Below, piece by piece: positions 1 through 8,533 of a stretch of DNA of 64,000 nt. The position numbers were made by a program, and so were the translations under genes. This DNA comes from Alphaproteobacteria bacterium (lineage in GTDB: Bacteria > Myxococcota_A > UBA796 > GCA-2862545), in assembly GCA_020632955.1 (NCBI GenBank), contig JACKEO010000004.1, forward strand, positions 1 through 64,000, in the 5' to 3' direction. The notes below the pieces were generated by a model, which saw only the letters and a program-made list of their open reading frames with translations, did no database searches and was not told where the DNA came from. How positions within the stretch are numbered: position 1 is the stretch's first letter; each line of letters opens with the position of its first letter.

Positions 1-169
1 CCACCGCGGCGAGGCGTTGCTCGAAGTCGGCGTCGCGACGCTCGAGGTCGGCGATGCGGCCGCGCAGCGTGCGTTCGGCCTTGGCGTCGTCCGCCTCGGG
101 GGCGAAGGCGTCGTCGCCGCCGGTGGCGCACGCGGTGAGCAGGACGAGACCGAGGCAGACAGACCGCAT
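1..169 (-). CDS. Lipoprotein with coiled-coil segment (3' end outside window)
   Basis: Reading leftwards from an ATG at 169, the first residues are a short hydrophobic stretch ending in a lipobox (L-T-A-C). This is followed by an acidic/alanine-rich linker and then heptad-like charged residues (RIADLERRDADFEQRL) typical of a coiled coil. A GGGAGG Shine-Dalgarno lies about 6 nt before the ATG, and a TAGGCT -10-like hexamer lies at 191-196. The gene runs off the left edge, so only 56 codons are visible. By its N-terminus it should be a lipid-anchored periplasmic or outer-membrane protein. The function cannot be assigned. Confidence 0.7.
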   Translation of the reverse strand, partial: MRSVCLGLVLLTACATGGDDAFAPEADDAKAERTLRGRIADLERRDADFEQRLAAV

Positions 170-190
170 GGAGACCTCCCGGGCATCTCG

Positions 191-196
191 AGCCTA
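191..196 (-). promoter_or_regulatory. -10-like hexamer TAGGCT
   Basis: TAGGCT on the minus strand, 21 nt before the ATG of the lipoprotein at 1-169. The same hexamer type recurs before many starts in this window. No convincing -35 is visible. Confidence 0.35.
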
Positions 197-270
197 CATC
201 GGTCGAGGTCGATCCGCAGCGCAGACGGGGTGCACGCCGGAGGCGCGGTCAGGGTCCCCGGATCGCCGGA

Positions 271-312
271 GTGCAACACCCCATCCGTTACGCCCCTGTG
301 CCAGTGTTGCAC
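271..312. promoter_or_regulatory. Perfect 9-bp inverted repeat, candidate operator
   Basis: GTGCAACAC at 271-279 and its exact reverse complement GTGTTGCAC at 304-312 are separated by 24 nt. They sit between the divergent genes at 169 and 370. A TACCGT -10-like hexamer (325-330) follows the second half-site by 12 nt. The centre-to-centre distance is 33 bp, about three helical turns, which fits two half-sites on one DNA face. The protein that would bind is unknown. Confidence 0.4.
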
Positions 313-369
313 ACACCCCCGGACTACCGTGATCGGGACCACCCATGGTCTCCAGCACGAGGGTCCGCC

Positions 370-2706
370 ATGAAACTCCACATCTCCCTCCTCCTCGCTG
401 CGGGCGCCGCGACGTCGTCGACCGCCCATGCGGAGGAGACCCTGCGGTTCTGCGATCCCGATCCCGTGGCCGACTGCGTGGTCGACCCCACGGCCACGCC
501 CAGCGCCACCACCTTCCACACCATCCAGGCCGCGGCCGACACCTTCGGCTGCGGCACGGTGGCGATCACGCCGGGCGTCTACACCGAGGACCTCGTCCTC
601 ACCGACAACGTCCGCCTGCAGTCCACGGTGCCCGGCACCCTGGTGAACCTCACGCCCGCCACCGCGGGCGCCTCGCCGCTGGTGGTGGCGAACGGCATCG
701 TCCTGCTCACCGACATCGACATCTCGGGCGCCGTGGGCGCTCCGGGCGTCGACATCAGCGCCGACGGCTGGGTGCAGATGTGCGACTCCCGCGTGCGCGA
801 CAACAGCAACACCGACGACGGCGGCGGCTTCCGCGTGGCCGGCAACCTCGAGGTGTGGGACTCGGAGATCCGCGACAACACCACGAATGCCAGCGGTGGC
901 GGCATCGCCCTGCTCGGCGACGTCTTCGTGCGCCTGATCGACTCGGTGCTGGAGCACAACCAGGCGCTGGGCACGGCGCTGTCCTTCCCCCCCGACCCGA
1001 TGTCGACCGACGGCCGGGGCGGCAACGTGTGGGCGGTGGACGGCAGCGTGGAGCTCACGCGCACCACGGTCACCGACGGCTTCGCGAAGACCCACGGCGG
1101 CAACATGGCCCTCGAGGCCCCCGCCCACGGCAACGCCACCGAGTCCACCCTGTCGTTCGGGCTCGCGGACTGGGGCAGCGGCGGCTCCCTCCACCTGGAG
1201 GGCAGCTTCAGCGCGAACGACAGCACCTTCTCCGACAGCGAGGCGTGGGTGGGTGGCCTGATCTCCGTGAGCGGCGACGGCTTCGGCGCGCTCATGGGCA
1301 CCGACCTGCTGCGCGGCACCGCCTACCTCCGCGGCGGGTGTGCGGCGGTGTCGACCACCGGCGTCGGCAGGCTGGGCATGTCCGGCGGACGGGCCGAGGG
1401 ATGCCGCATCCCCATGGAGATCGAGGACGTGATCGAGTGGGGCCAGATGCTCGGCACGCACGACGCGCAGGGAGACCCGATCGGCAACCCGCTGCTGGCG
1501 CCGCACCCCACCCCGTGCCTCATCCCGCCCAGCCCGCAGCTGCCCTTCCCGTGCAGCCTCGGCCTGAACCTCGTGTCGCTCAACCGCTTCTGGGGCGCCG
1601 CCTTCTACGCGCAGGGCTCCGCCGAGATCCCCGACGGCGAGTCCACGCACGTGCCCCTGTCGCTGTCGCAGGTGTCGATCATCGACGCCCAGGCCGGCAC
1701 GCCCTCGACCTACCTCACCTGCCCTGCATGGTGGATGTGCGGGAACGTGGCCATCCCGGGTGAGGGCGCGCTCAGCTTCGGCAGTGCGGTCTTCGCCGAC
1801 CTGGAGGACGGCGGCACCGTGCGGCTCAACCAGGTGGGGGTGACCGACAGCTTCGCCCACATGGGCACCACCTACCTGCTCGGCATGCCCGACCACGACC
1901 CCTTCGTGCAGGAGGCCCAGCTGAACCTCTACGACGTCTTCTACATGGGCAACGACGTGGTGGAGTTCGGCGGTGGCTTCTTCGCGAACAACGGGTCGGT
2001 CGCGGGCGAGCAGGTGATGGCGATCGACAACACGCTGTCGCCGGGCGCCAAGAGCATGTTCTTCGCGGTGGACTCCTTCGTGGTGCTCGGCCGGCTCGTG
2101 GCCATCGGCAACACCAGCGACTCCGCCACCGTGCTGCACACCATCGGGTCGACGCTCTCCTACGTCTACAACAGCTTCCTCATGGGGAACGTGGCGCGCG
2201 TGCGGGTGGGCGGCATCACCTTCGCCGACGAGAGCATCGGGCAGATCATGGCGACCACCATGGTGGACAACGAGTCCCTGGGCAGCCGCGCCCACCAGCT
2301 CTTCGTCCGCGACGACGCCATGGGCGTGCTGATCGGCACGGCCATCGGGCGCGTGGGTCCCGCCCCGGGCGTGTCGCTCCCGGACTGCGCCTACGTCACG
2401 CCGCCCTCGGGCTCCGGGATCCCGGTGGTGTCGGCGGTGGAGAGCGCCGACATGGACGCGTCCTGCGTGGACACGAGCATGGCGAACGTGATCGGCTCGG
2501 GGAACCTCCTCGGCCTGGTCAGCCTGGGCCTCGTCCCCGATCCCTCGGGCATGGGACTCTGGCCCGCGGCCACCTCGCCCCTGCTCGACGCGGCCCCGTC
2601 GATGCCGGGCTTCATCGCCGACGACATCAGCGGCACGCCCCGTCCCCAGGGCGTGGCGAGCGACATCGGTGCGATGGAGCGGCCGGTCGGGGCGCCGCTG
2701 CCCTGA
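370..2706 (+). CDS. Secreted right-handed beta-helix (choice-of-anchor Q-like) protein
   Basis: 778 aa. The start is the ATG at 370, preceded by GAGGG and opening a clean signal peptide (MKLHISLLLAAGAA, cleavage near AHA-EE). The mature part begins with the 'TFHTIQAAAD...VAITPGVYTEDLVL' type of segment seen in pectate-lyase-fold proteins. It continues with short beta repeats and Asn-containing turns (residues about 100-700). The C-terminus reads SPLLDAAPSM...DDISGTPRPQG...DIGAMERP, the hallmark ending of choice-of-anchor Q proteins. No catalytic residues of polysaccharide lyases can be recognised. A surface or extracellular role is inferred from fold and export. Confidence 0.85.
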   Translation: MKLHISLLLAAGAATSSTAHAEETLRFCDPDPVADCVVDPTATPSATTFHTIQAAADTFGCGTVAITPGVYTEDLVLTDNVRLQSTVPGTLVNLTPATAGASPLVVANGIVLLTDIDISGAVGAPGVDISADGWVQMCDSRVRDNSNTDDGGGFRVAGNLEVWDSEIRDNTTNASGGGIALLGDVFVRLIDSVLEHNQALGTALSFPPDPMSTDGRGGNVWAVDGSVELTRTTVTDGFAKTHGGNMALEAPAHGNATESTLSFGLADWGSGGSLHLEGSFSANDSTFSDSEAWVGGLISVSGDGFGALMGTDLLRGTAYLRGGCAAVSTTGVGRLGMSGGRAEGCRIPMEIEDVIEWGQMLGTHDAQGDPIGNPLLAPHPTPCLIPPSPQLPFPCSLGLNLVSLNRFWGAAFYAQGSAEIPDGESTHVPLSLSQVSIIDAQAGTPSTYLTCPAWWMCGNVAIPGEGALSFGSAVFADLEDGGTVRLNQVGVTDSFAHMGTTYLLGMPDHDPFVQEAQLNLYDVFYMGNDVVEFGGGFFANNGSVAGEQVMAIDNTLSPGAKSMFFAVDSFVVLGRLVAIGNTSDSATVLHTIGSTLSYVYNSFLMGNVARVRVGGITFADESIGQIMATTMVDNESLGSRAHQLFVRDDAMGVLIGTAIGRVGPAPGVSLPDCAYVTPPSGSGIPVVSAVESADMDASCVDTSMANVIGSGNLLGLVSLGLVPDPSGMGLWPAATSPLLDAAPSMPGFIADDISGTPRPQGVASDIGAMERPVGAPLP

Positions 2707-2799
2707 CCGGGACGGGCGCCCGGCGGCGCGTGCGGGGAGCCCCCCACCACATGCGCCGCCTCACGGCACTTCGCAGACCGGCTCCGAACGCCGATCACC

Positions 2800-3039
2800 T
2801 CACGGAAGGCACCACACCATGCCTCCCGCAAGTCCCACGACGAACGCCACGGCGAGCGCCGACCATCCGGGATGCGCCCGGTCGAGCTCGAGGAAGACCG
2901 CGCCGATCACGCCCGTCTTCACCACGGCGATGCCCAGCACCAGGGCCGGCGACGCTGAGGCCTCCAGGACGAACGCGGTGAGCGCGGTGAGCCCCAGCAG
3001 CGAGAGGAAGGCGAGCATGGCGAGCGTCCTTCGCCTCAT
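2800..3039 (-). CDS. norF: NorF-like / cytochrome oxidase subunit IV-like small membrane protein
   Basis: 79 aa with three hydrophobic helices. It is the last gene of the nitric oxide reductase operon. Its ATG (3039) overlaps the norE stop codon as ATGA, so translation is probably coupled. Its size, position after norE and the charged 'AVVKTGVIGAVFLELD' region match the prokaryotic subunit IV/NorF group. Members are accessory to quinol/cytochrome oxidases or to NO reductase maturation. No cofactor ligands are expected or seen. The name rests mainly on context, because sequence signals in this family are weak. Confidence 0.7.
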   Translation of the reverse strand: MRRRTLAMLAFLSLLGLTALTAFVLEASASPALVLGIAVVKTGVIGAVFLELDRAHPGWSALAVAFVVGLAGGMVWCLP

Positions 3040-3695
3040 GGCTGCACCAGGTAGAGCAAGGGGAACAGGAAGAGCCAGATCACGTCCACCAGGTGCCAGT
3101 AGCCGGCCGTGGCCTCCACCGAGAGCGTGTCTTCACGTCCCAACCCGGCGCCGCGCAACGCGCGGAACCCCAGCACAGCCAAGGCGACGACACCCGCCAG
3201 GACGTGCAGCAGGTGGAGTCCCGTGAGGAACAGGTAGGCGAACCAGAAGCCGTTGGTGGACAGGGAGACCCCGTGGCCTGCGTGCGCTGCGTACTCCGCG
3301 AGCTTGTTGACCGTGAACAGACAGCCCACCGCCGAGGCAGCGAGGAAGGACCGCGCGGTGGTCCCATTCCGCTCGTCCTCGTGCGCCAGCACGCCCTCGT
3401 ACGCCAGCCAGCTGCCCGCCAGCAACAGCACCGTGCCCACGAAGCCGGAGCGCACGTCGAGCTGCGCCTGGGAAGCCGCGTAGACCTCGACGTGGCCATG
3501 CCATGACGACGCGAACCACAGGAAGAACATCCCGAACGTGGCCACCTCCACCGTCATCAGGATCCACAGGGCGGTGCCCCCCGTGAGTCCACGCGTGGCG
3601 TCGGGTGGGTCTCCGACGGCGGTGGGCGACGCCACGGCCTCCCCTCGTGGCGGGTCTGCCGCCGCGGGCTCCGCCTCCTCCTCCTCAACGGGCAT
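3036..3695 (-). CDS. norE: NorE, cytochrome c oxidase subunit III-like NO reductase accessory protein
   Basis: 219 aa. The family is the haem-copper oxidase subunit III fold; NorE is an accessory membrane protein needed for full NO reductase activity in some denitrifiers. A polar Pro/Glu/Ala-rich N-terminus of about 40 residues precedes at least five membrane helices, with conserved subunit III features such as ALWILMTVEVATFGMFF, NGFWFAYLFLTGLHLLHV and YWHLVDVIWLFLFPLLY. The ATG at 3695 was chosen over an upstream GTG at 3707 because GGAG lies 6 nt before it. The gene follows norD by 87 nt and overlaps norF by 4 bp. Confidence 0.88.
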   Translation of the reverse strand: MPVEEEEAEPAAADPPRGEAVASPTAVGDPPDATRGLTGGTALWILMTVEVATFGMFFLWFASSWHGHVEVYAASQAQLDVRSGFVGTVLLLAGSWLAYEGVLAHEDERNGTTARSFLAASAVGCLFTVNKLAEYAAHAGHGVSLSTNGFWFAYLFLTGLHLLHVLAGVVALAVLGFRALRGAGLGREDTLSVEATAGYWHLVDVIWLFLFPLLYLVQP

Positions 3696-3782
3696 CTCGC
3701 ACTCCACACGAGGTCGGCACGGCGCGACCTCCAGCGCACGGCCTCCGCTGGGGCCGCAACGTCCCGATCCGGCCCATGGGCG

Positions 3783-5642
3783 TCACAGCGACGCCGTGAG
3801 GCGGCCGTACACCTCGGCCAGGGCCTCGGCGAGCCGGTCCGGGTCGTCCGCAGCGCTCCACCGGCCGCGCCCGAACATCGCGGGCATCGCCCATCGGGCG
3901 CCCGGATCGATCGCGAGACCATGGACATGCACGCCCACCTTGCGGGCGTCGTGCACCGCGTGATGCACGTCAGCGCGTCCATGCGCACCCTCGTACCGGT
4001 CGTAGTCGGTGGGCTTGCCGTCGCCGACGAGGAGCAGCAGCCGTGCAGCGGCAGGTTGCCGCGCCAGTTCGGCGGTGGCGTGCCGCAGCGCGGCCCCGAT
4101 CCGCGTGTACCCTTGAGGCTCGAGCGCGAACAGCCGCCCGCGCACGGTCGACCAGCGCTCCGCCTGGTCCTTCACCTCCCACACCCTGCAGCGATTGCGC
4201 GTGTTCGAGGCGAAGGCCCGCACCTGGAGCCGGTCGTCGAGACGCTCGGCCACGGCCGCGATCACCGAGACGGCATCTCTCGACACGGCGAGCACCTGCC
4301 TCCCCTGCACCCAGCTGTCGGCGGACAGCGAGACATCGAGGAGCACGGTGGTGATGAGGTTCCGACGGCGCGGGACCGCTCGCAGGTAGAGGCGCTCGTC
4401 GCCCGAACGGCCAGATGCGAGGTCGGCCTGGCGCATCACCAGCGCGTCGATGTCGGGATGATCGCCATCTCGTTGACGGTTGGCCCACGCACGTTCGGCG
4501 CGGAGCTCGCGAAGGCGCCGGTAGAGGTCCTCCTCGCGACGCCGGTTCCGATGCGCAGCCTCTTCCGCGAGATCGGTCCGAGAGCTGGTCATCCGCGCGG
4601 GGTACACCGTGCACCAGCCCTCGCGGTAGCGACCCTCCCTGGCATCCCACTCGTCGTACGGGATCCCGCGTTCGCTCGGGTCCACATGGTGGACATCCGG
4701 GATGCCCAGCCCCTCGCCGATGTCCGCCTTGAGCACCGACCGGGCCGGTGGCCCGCCCCGTACCAGGTCACCGAGATCGACCTCCTCCAGGGCCTCCAGC
4801 TCGTCCTCCAGCTCGTCGGCACCGTCGGCTCGGAGCGCGTTGCCTTCCCACGCGTCGGCGGTCTCCACCTTCTCGAAGGTGTGGTTCACCACCTTGTCCT
4901 CCCCACGCGCGTCGAGGCGGACGTGCCGCAGGTCCTCCACAGGCGGAGCCTCGGCCTCGGTGCCGACGTGGGAGGACACCGCGGCGTCGGCACCCTGCTC
5001 GATGGCGTCTCCGCGCTCGGTGTGCTGGAAGACCTCACCCCACAACAGGAAGGGACGCGGAGCCGCCGCGCGCGGATCGGCAGCGGGGAGGCGGAGGACC
5101 TCTCCGGTGTCGAAGGACTCGCCGCGCGCGACGCGCCAACGCAAGGCCTCCACCGCGCGTGCGCGGACATCCTGCGGGGCGGGACGCGCCCTGGCCTCCA
5201 CCTCCAGGGCCTCGAGCCACGCCTCGTGGAACCGCCCGAACGATCCGCGGCAGGCGCGGAGCGCCGCCGCCAGGGCGACCAGCTCGACGCGCAGACGCCC
5301 CTCCGCATCCTGGGGCACGCGGTCCATCCAGCGCGTCATCTCCGCGCCCACCACCACGCGCAGCACGAACAGGCCCCGGTTCACCTCCGGGTCGGCGTGG
5401 GCATCGATCGCCGAAGGCAGCAGCAGATCCTGCCCACGCACCCCGCCGACCTCACGCGCGGGGAGCAGCTGCACCTCCGACCCGGCCACCCAACGGGCGA
5501 GGGGGAGAAGGGTGCGGTCCACCTCGCCCAGCGGCACCGCCGACACCGACCGCCGCTCGGGCGCCGTCGGCCGCACCCACCGCCACAGGGAGCGCAGCGC
5601 ACGGAAGGCCCCGACCTCCCAGTCCAGATCGAGGTTGGGCAC
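3783..5642 (-). CDS. norD: NorD, VWA-domain NO reductase activation protein
   Basis: 619 aa. The N-terminal half (about 1-350) is acidic and helix-rich. The C-terminal half carries a von Willebrand A domain with a MIDAS motif DVSLS at 436-440 and a second metal-site segment (LLLLVGDGKPTDYDRYEG) near residue 555. NorD works with the AAA+ protein NorQ as a MoxR/VWA chaperone pair that inserts non-haem iron (FeB) into NorB. The GTG start at 5642 lies one base after the norQ stop. Length and domain order are normal for NorD. Confidence 0.92.
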   Translation of the reverse strand: MPNLDLDWEVGAFRALRSLWRWVRPTAPERRSVSAVPLGEVDRTLLPLARWVAGSEVQLLPAREVGGVRGQDLLLPSAIDAHADPEVNRGLFVLRVVVGAEMTRWMDRVPQDAEGRLRVELVALAAALRACRGSFGRFHEAWLEALEVEARARPAPQDVRARAVEALRWRVARGESFDTGEVLRLPAADPRAAAPRPFLLWGEVFQHTERGDAIEQGADAAVSSHVGTEAEAPPVEDLRHVRLDARGEDKVVNHTFEKVETADAWEGNALRADGADELEDELEALEEVDLGDLVRGGPPARSVLKADIGEGLGIPDVHHVDPSERGIPYDEWDAREGRYREGWCTVYPARMTSSRTDLAEEAAHRNRRREEDLYRRLRELRAERAWANRQRDGDHPDIDALVMRQADLASGRSGDERLYLRAVPRRRNLITTVLLDVSLSADSWVQGRQVLAVSRDAVSVIAAVAERLDDRLQVRAFASNTRNRCRVWEVKDQAERWSTVRGRLFALEPQGYTRIGAALRHATAELARQPAAARLLLLVGDGKPTDYDRYEGAHGRADVHHAVHDARKVGVHVHGLAIDPGARWAMPAMFGRGRWSAADDPDRLAEALAEVYGRLTASL

Positions 5643-5643
5643 G

Positions 5644-6450
5644 TCAGAACGCCAGGTTGACGAGGTCGGTCAAGGCGCGGGCGATGTCCACGTCGTCGGT
5701 GAGCGGTTCCACGAGCCCCGCCCTGCAGGCGAGGCGCGGCGGCACGCCCACGCCGACGAGACGCGCCACGTGCACCAGCACCCGCGTCGACGGCACCTCC
5801 ACGAGGCCAAGGTGCTCGGCGGCGCGCAGCTTGCTCGCGAGGCCGACGAGGCGGCGGGCCGTGCCCGCATCGCACCCCGTCTCGCCCACCAGGATCTCGA
5901 CCTCCACCTCGGGGACCGGGTAGCCGAAGGACACCCCCACGAACCGTTGGCGCGTGCTGGGCTTGAGTTCCTTGAGCCCCTGCTGGTACCCGGGGTTCCA
6001 GCTCGCCACGAGCATGAACTCGGGCGGGGCCCGCAACACCTCGTCGCGACGCTCCACCACCAGCTGGCGCCGGTGATCCGTGAGGGGGTGCAGCACGACG
6101 ATCACGTCGGGGCGCGCCTCCGCGATCTCGTCCAGGTACAGGATGGCACCCTGGCGGACGGCGCGCGTGAGCGGACCGTCCTGCCACACCGTCTCGCCAC
6201 CCCGCACGAGGTACCGCCCGACGAGGTCGATCGCAGATGTGTCGTCGTGGCAGGGCACGGTGACCAGCGGTCGGTCCAACACCGCGGCCATGTGCTCGAC
6301 GAGCCGGGACTTCCCGCACCCGGTGGGGCCTTTGAGCATCAGCGGGAGCTGGTTGCGCCACGCGTGCTCGAACAGGTCGCACTCGGACCCCACCGCCCGG
6401 TACCAGGGCAGGTCCGGAGCGTTCGATCCCACCGACGGCGACGCGCTCAC
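5644..6450 (-). CDS. norQ: NorQ, MoxR-family AAA+ ATPase for NO reductase activation
   Basis: 268 aa. Walker A is GPTGCGKS (41-48) and Walker B is ILYLDEIAEA, with the sensor-like segment VASWNPGYQQGLKELKPSTRQRF typical of the CbbQ/NirQ/NorQ group. The start is a GTG at 6450 that overlaps the norB stop (GTGA). A longer frame upstream exists but lies inside norB. NorQ hydrolyses ATP and partners with NorD to mature the NO reductase active site. No helix with export character is seen, so it should be cytoplasmic. Confidence 0.95.
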   Translation of the reverse strand: MSASPSVGSNAPDLPWYRAVGSECDLFEHAWRNQLPLMLKGPTGCGKSRLVEHMAAVLDRPLVTVPCHDDTSAIDLVGRYLVRGGETVWQDGPLTRAVRQGAILYLDEIAEARPDVIVVLHPLTDHRRQLVVERRDEVLRAPPEFMLVASWNPGYQQGLKELKPSTRQRFVGVSFGYPVPEVEVEILVGETGCDAGTARRLVGLASKLRAAEHLGLVEVPSTRVLVHVARLVGVGVPPRLACRAGLVEPLTDDVDIARALTDLVNLAF

Positions 6451-7817
6451 CCGGCCACCGCAGGTTCCGCGGTGAGCGCACCGCTGCTGGTCACGATCTG
6501 GTCGTCCTTCGGGAGACCGTAGCGGATGAAGTCCCAGAGGAAGAGCCCGATGCCCAGCGAGAACAGGCACGCCGCGAGCGCGAGTCCGGCGAAGTGGATC
6601 TCGACCGCCTTCTGGACCTCGAGGAAGTCCATCCCCACGCGTCGCTCGAGGTAGACCTGCGTGACCCCGGCCACGGCGAACGCACCGGTCATCGCGATCA
6701 TGCCCGAGTTCGCGATCCAGAAGGCCCACTCGGCCGTCCAGCTCCGGTAGTGGGTGCGTCCCGTCATCTGCGGCAGCGCGTACGAGATCATCGCGAGCAC
6801 CACCATGGCGTAGGCGCCCCAGAAGGCGAGGTGGCCGTGCATCGCGGTGACCAGGGTCCCGTGGGTCCAGATGTTGGTCTGCGGCAGGGTGTGGGCGAAG
6901 CCGAGCAGGCCGGCGCCGAGGAAGGACATCAGGCCGCACCCCACCGTCCAGTACAACGCGACGCGGTTGTCGGGGGTCTTGCCGCCACGGCGCGCCATCG
7001 CGACCCCGTACAGGGCCATGCCGAAGAAGGCGAGGGGCTCCAGGGCGGAGAACACGCCGCCCACCACGAGCCAGTACTCCGGCGCACCGATCCAGTAGTA
7101 GTGGTGGCCGGTCCCCAGGATGCCGCTGACGAAGGTGAGCCCCACGATGACGTAGAGCCACTTCTCGATCACCTCACGGTCCACGCCGGTGAGCTTGATG
7201 AGCAGGTAGGACATGATGGCACCCATGATGAGTTCCCACACACCCTCCACCCACAGGTGCACCACCCACCAACGGAAGTAGGAGTCGAGCACCTGGCTGT
7301 CGAACCAGATCATGCCCGGGAGGTACAGCAGCGCGGCCGACACCAGCCCCACGAGCAGCACCAGCCCGGTGGTGGTGTAGCGCTTGCCCTGGAAGGTGGT
7401 CATGCCGACGATGAGAAGGAACAGCAGCACGTCGGCCACGACGAGGAAGTCCAGCGGTCGCGGGATCTCGAGGAACTTGCGGCCCTCCCACCAGTTGAGG
7501 TGGAAGCCGACCACGGCCACCACACCGACGAGGACGAGGGCCGCCCACTGGGCCACGGCCAGACGCGGCTGCCAGAGCTCGCGCCCCGACTCCTCCGGGA
7601 TGATGTAGTAGGCGGCGCCCATGAAGCCGGTGAGCAGCCACACCACGAGGAGGTTGGTGTGGGTGGCCCGCGCAGCGTTGAACGGGATCCAGTCGTGGAG
7701 CCCGTCGTAGCCCATGTGCGCGAACGCCATGATGAAGCCGTACACGATCTGCAGGGAGAAGAGCAGCATGCAGGTCGCGAAGAAGAGGTAGGACACCTTC
7801 TGCGTGGAGTACGTCAC
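6447..7817 (-). CDS. norB: NorB, nitric oxide reductase catalytic subunit (cNOR type)
   Basis: 456 aa, the usual length for the cytochrome c-dependent enzyme, with about 12 membrane helices and no N-terminal quinol-oxidase extension. All expected ligands are present: H53 and H329 (low-spin haem b), H327 (haem b3), H187, H238 and H239 (FeB), and the FeB-site glutamate E191 within WVVHLWVEGVWEL. It reduces 2 NO to N2O, taking electrons from NorC. The ATG lies 12 nt after the norC stop. The gene overlaps norQ by 4 bp. Confidence 0.97.
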   Translation of the reverse strand: MTYSTQKVSYLFFATCMLLFSLQIVYGFIMAFAHMGYDGLHDWIPFNAARATHTNLLVVWLLTGFMGAAYYIIPEESGRELWQPRLAVAQWAALVLVGVVAVVGFHLNWWEGRKFLEIPRPLDFLVVADVLLFLLIVGMTTFQGKRYTTTGLVLLVGLVSAALLYLPGMIWFDSQVLDSYFRWWVVHLWVEGVWELIMGAIMSYLLIKLTGVDREVIEKWLYVIVGLTFVSGILGTGHHYYWIGAPEYWLVVGGVFSALEPLAFFGMALYGVAMARRGGKTPDNRVALYWTVGCGLMSFLGAGLLGFAHTLPQTNIWTHGTLVTAMHGHLAFWGAYAMVVLAMISYALPQMTGRTHYRSWTAEWAFWIANSGMIAMTGAFAVAGVTQVYLERRVGMDFLEVQKAVEIHFAGLALAACLFSLGIGLFLWDFIRYGLPKDDQIVTSSGALTAEPAVAG

Positions 7818-7829
7818 CGTCGCACCTTC

Positions 7830-8522
7830 CTAGTTGAGCTGCATGAGCCAGGTGACCAGCTCTGCACGGGTTGTGTCGTCGAGGCCGAGGTTGGGCATCG
7901 CCGTGCCCGGACGCACCGCCTGGGGATCTGCGAGCCACCGATCCAGCTCGGCCGCGGTGAACCGTCCCGCCACACCATCCAGCGCGGGTCCCACCGCGCC
8001 GCCCTTGCCGCCGACGGCATGACAGGCAGCGCAGACCTGGGTGTACGTGGGCGGGGGCTCCGGCAGGTCCGATGCGGCGGACGCCACGGCGGTGGTCGAC
8101 GCGGGTCGCATGTCGGGCTCGGCCGGGAAGCCGTTGGTGTCGATGTTCCCGACCCACTCGAGGAAGGCGATCACCGCCTCGGTCTCCTCCTCCGAGAAGT
8201 CGTACTGCACCATCTTCCGCTCCCCAGGGAACATCGCCTGGGGGTCCTTCAGGAACAGGCGGATCCACTCCTTTCCCCGGCGCTCCACCACGCGGGTGAG
8301 CTCGGGAGCGTAGTAGGCCCCCTCGCCGAGCAGCGTGTGGCACCCCATGCAGTTGTTCTGCTCCCAGATCTCCTTGCCATGCACGACCGCCGGCGTGAGG
8401 CCCTCCTCGTGGGAGCGCTCGGGAACCTGGAGGATCGTGTCGACGGTGAGACCGAGGAACACGAACGAGAAGCCGCCCGTGGCGACCAGGAAGAACAATC
8501 GGGCCTGAGACTTCGACAGCAC
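7830..8522 (-). CDS. norC: NorC with an additional C-terminal cytochrome c domain (dihaem)
   Basis: 230 aa, against about 150 for ordinary NorC. The GTG start at 8522 has AAGGAG 6 nt upstream. The start matches the family opening (LSKSQAR followed by one membrane helix, residues 8-31). The canonical NorC haem site is CMGCH (58-62) with a likely axial Met104 in ERKMVQYD. After a Pro-rich linker (about 140-158) comes a second small cytochrome c domain: CAACH (164-168) and a likely axial Met209 in GTAMPNLG. The protein delivers electrons to NorB. The extra domain could be an electron-entry module (inference). Confidence 0.93.
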   Translation of the reverse strand: MLSKSQARLFFLVATGGFSFVFLGLTVDTILQVPERSHEEGLTPAVVHGKEIWEQNNCMGCHTLLGEGAYYAPELTRVVERRGKEWIRLFLKDPQAMFPGERKMVQYDFSEEETEAVIAFLEWVGNIDTNGFPAEPDMRPASTTAVASAASDLPEPPPTYTQVCAACHAVGGKGGAVGPALDGVAGRFTAAELDRWLADPQAVRPGTAMPNLGLDDTTRAELVTWLMQLN

Positions 8523-8533
8523 GTCGGACTCCT

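Noticed and set aside
2713..2722. CGGGCGCCCG palindrome after the beta-helix gene as a terminator
   Set aside because: It has no loop and no U-tract, and such GC palindromes occur by chance in DNA of this composition.
3696..3707. GTG at 3707 as the norE start
   Set aside because: No Shine-Dalgarno precedes it, while the ATG at 3695 has GGAG at 6 nt spacing.
6451..7161. N-terminal extension of the norQ reading frame
   Set aside because: The extension lies wholly inside norB and its translation has no homology-like features; the GTG at 6450 gives the normal NorQ length and a 4-bp overlap.
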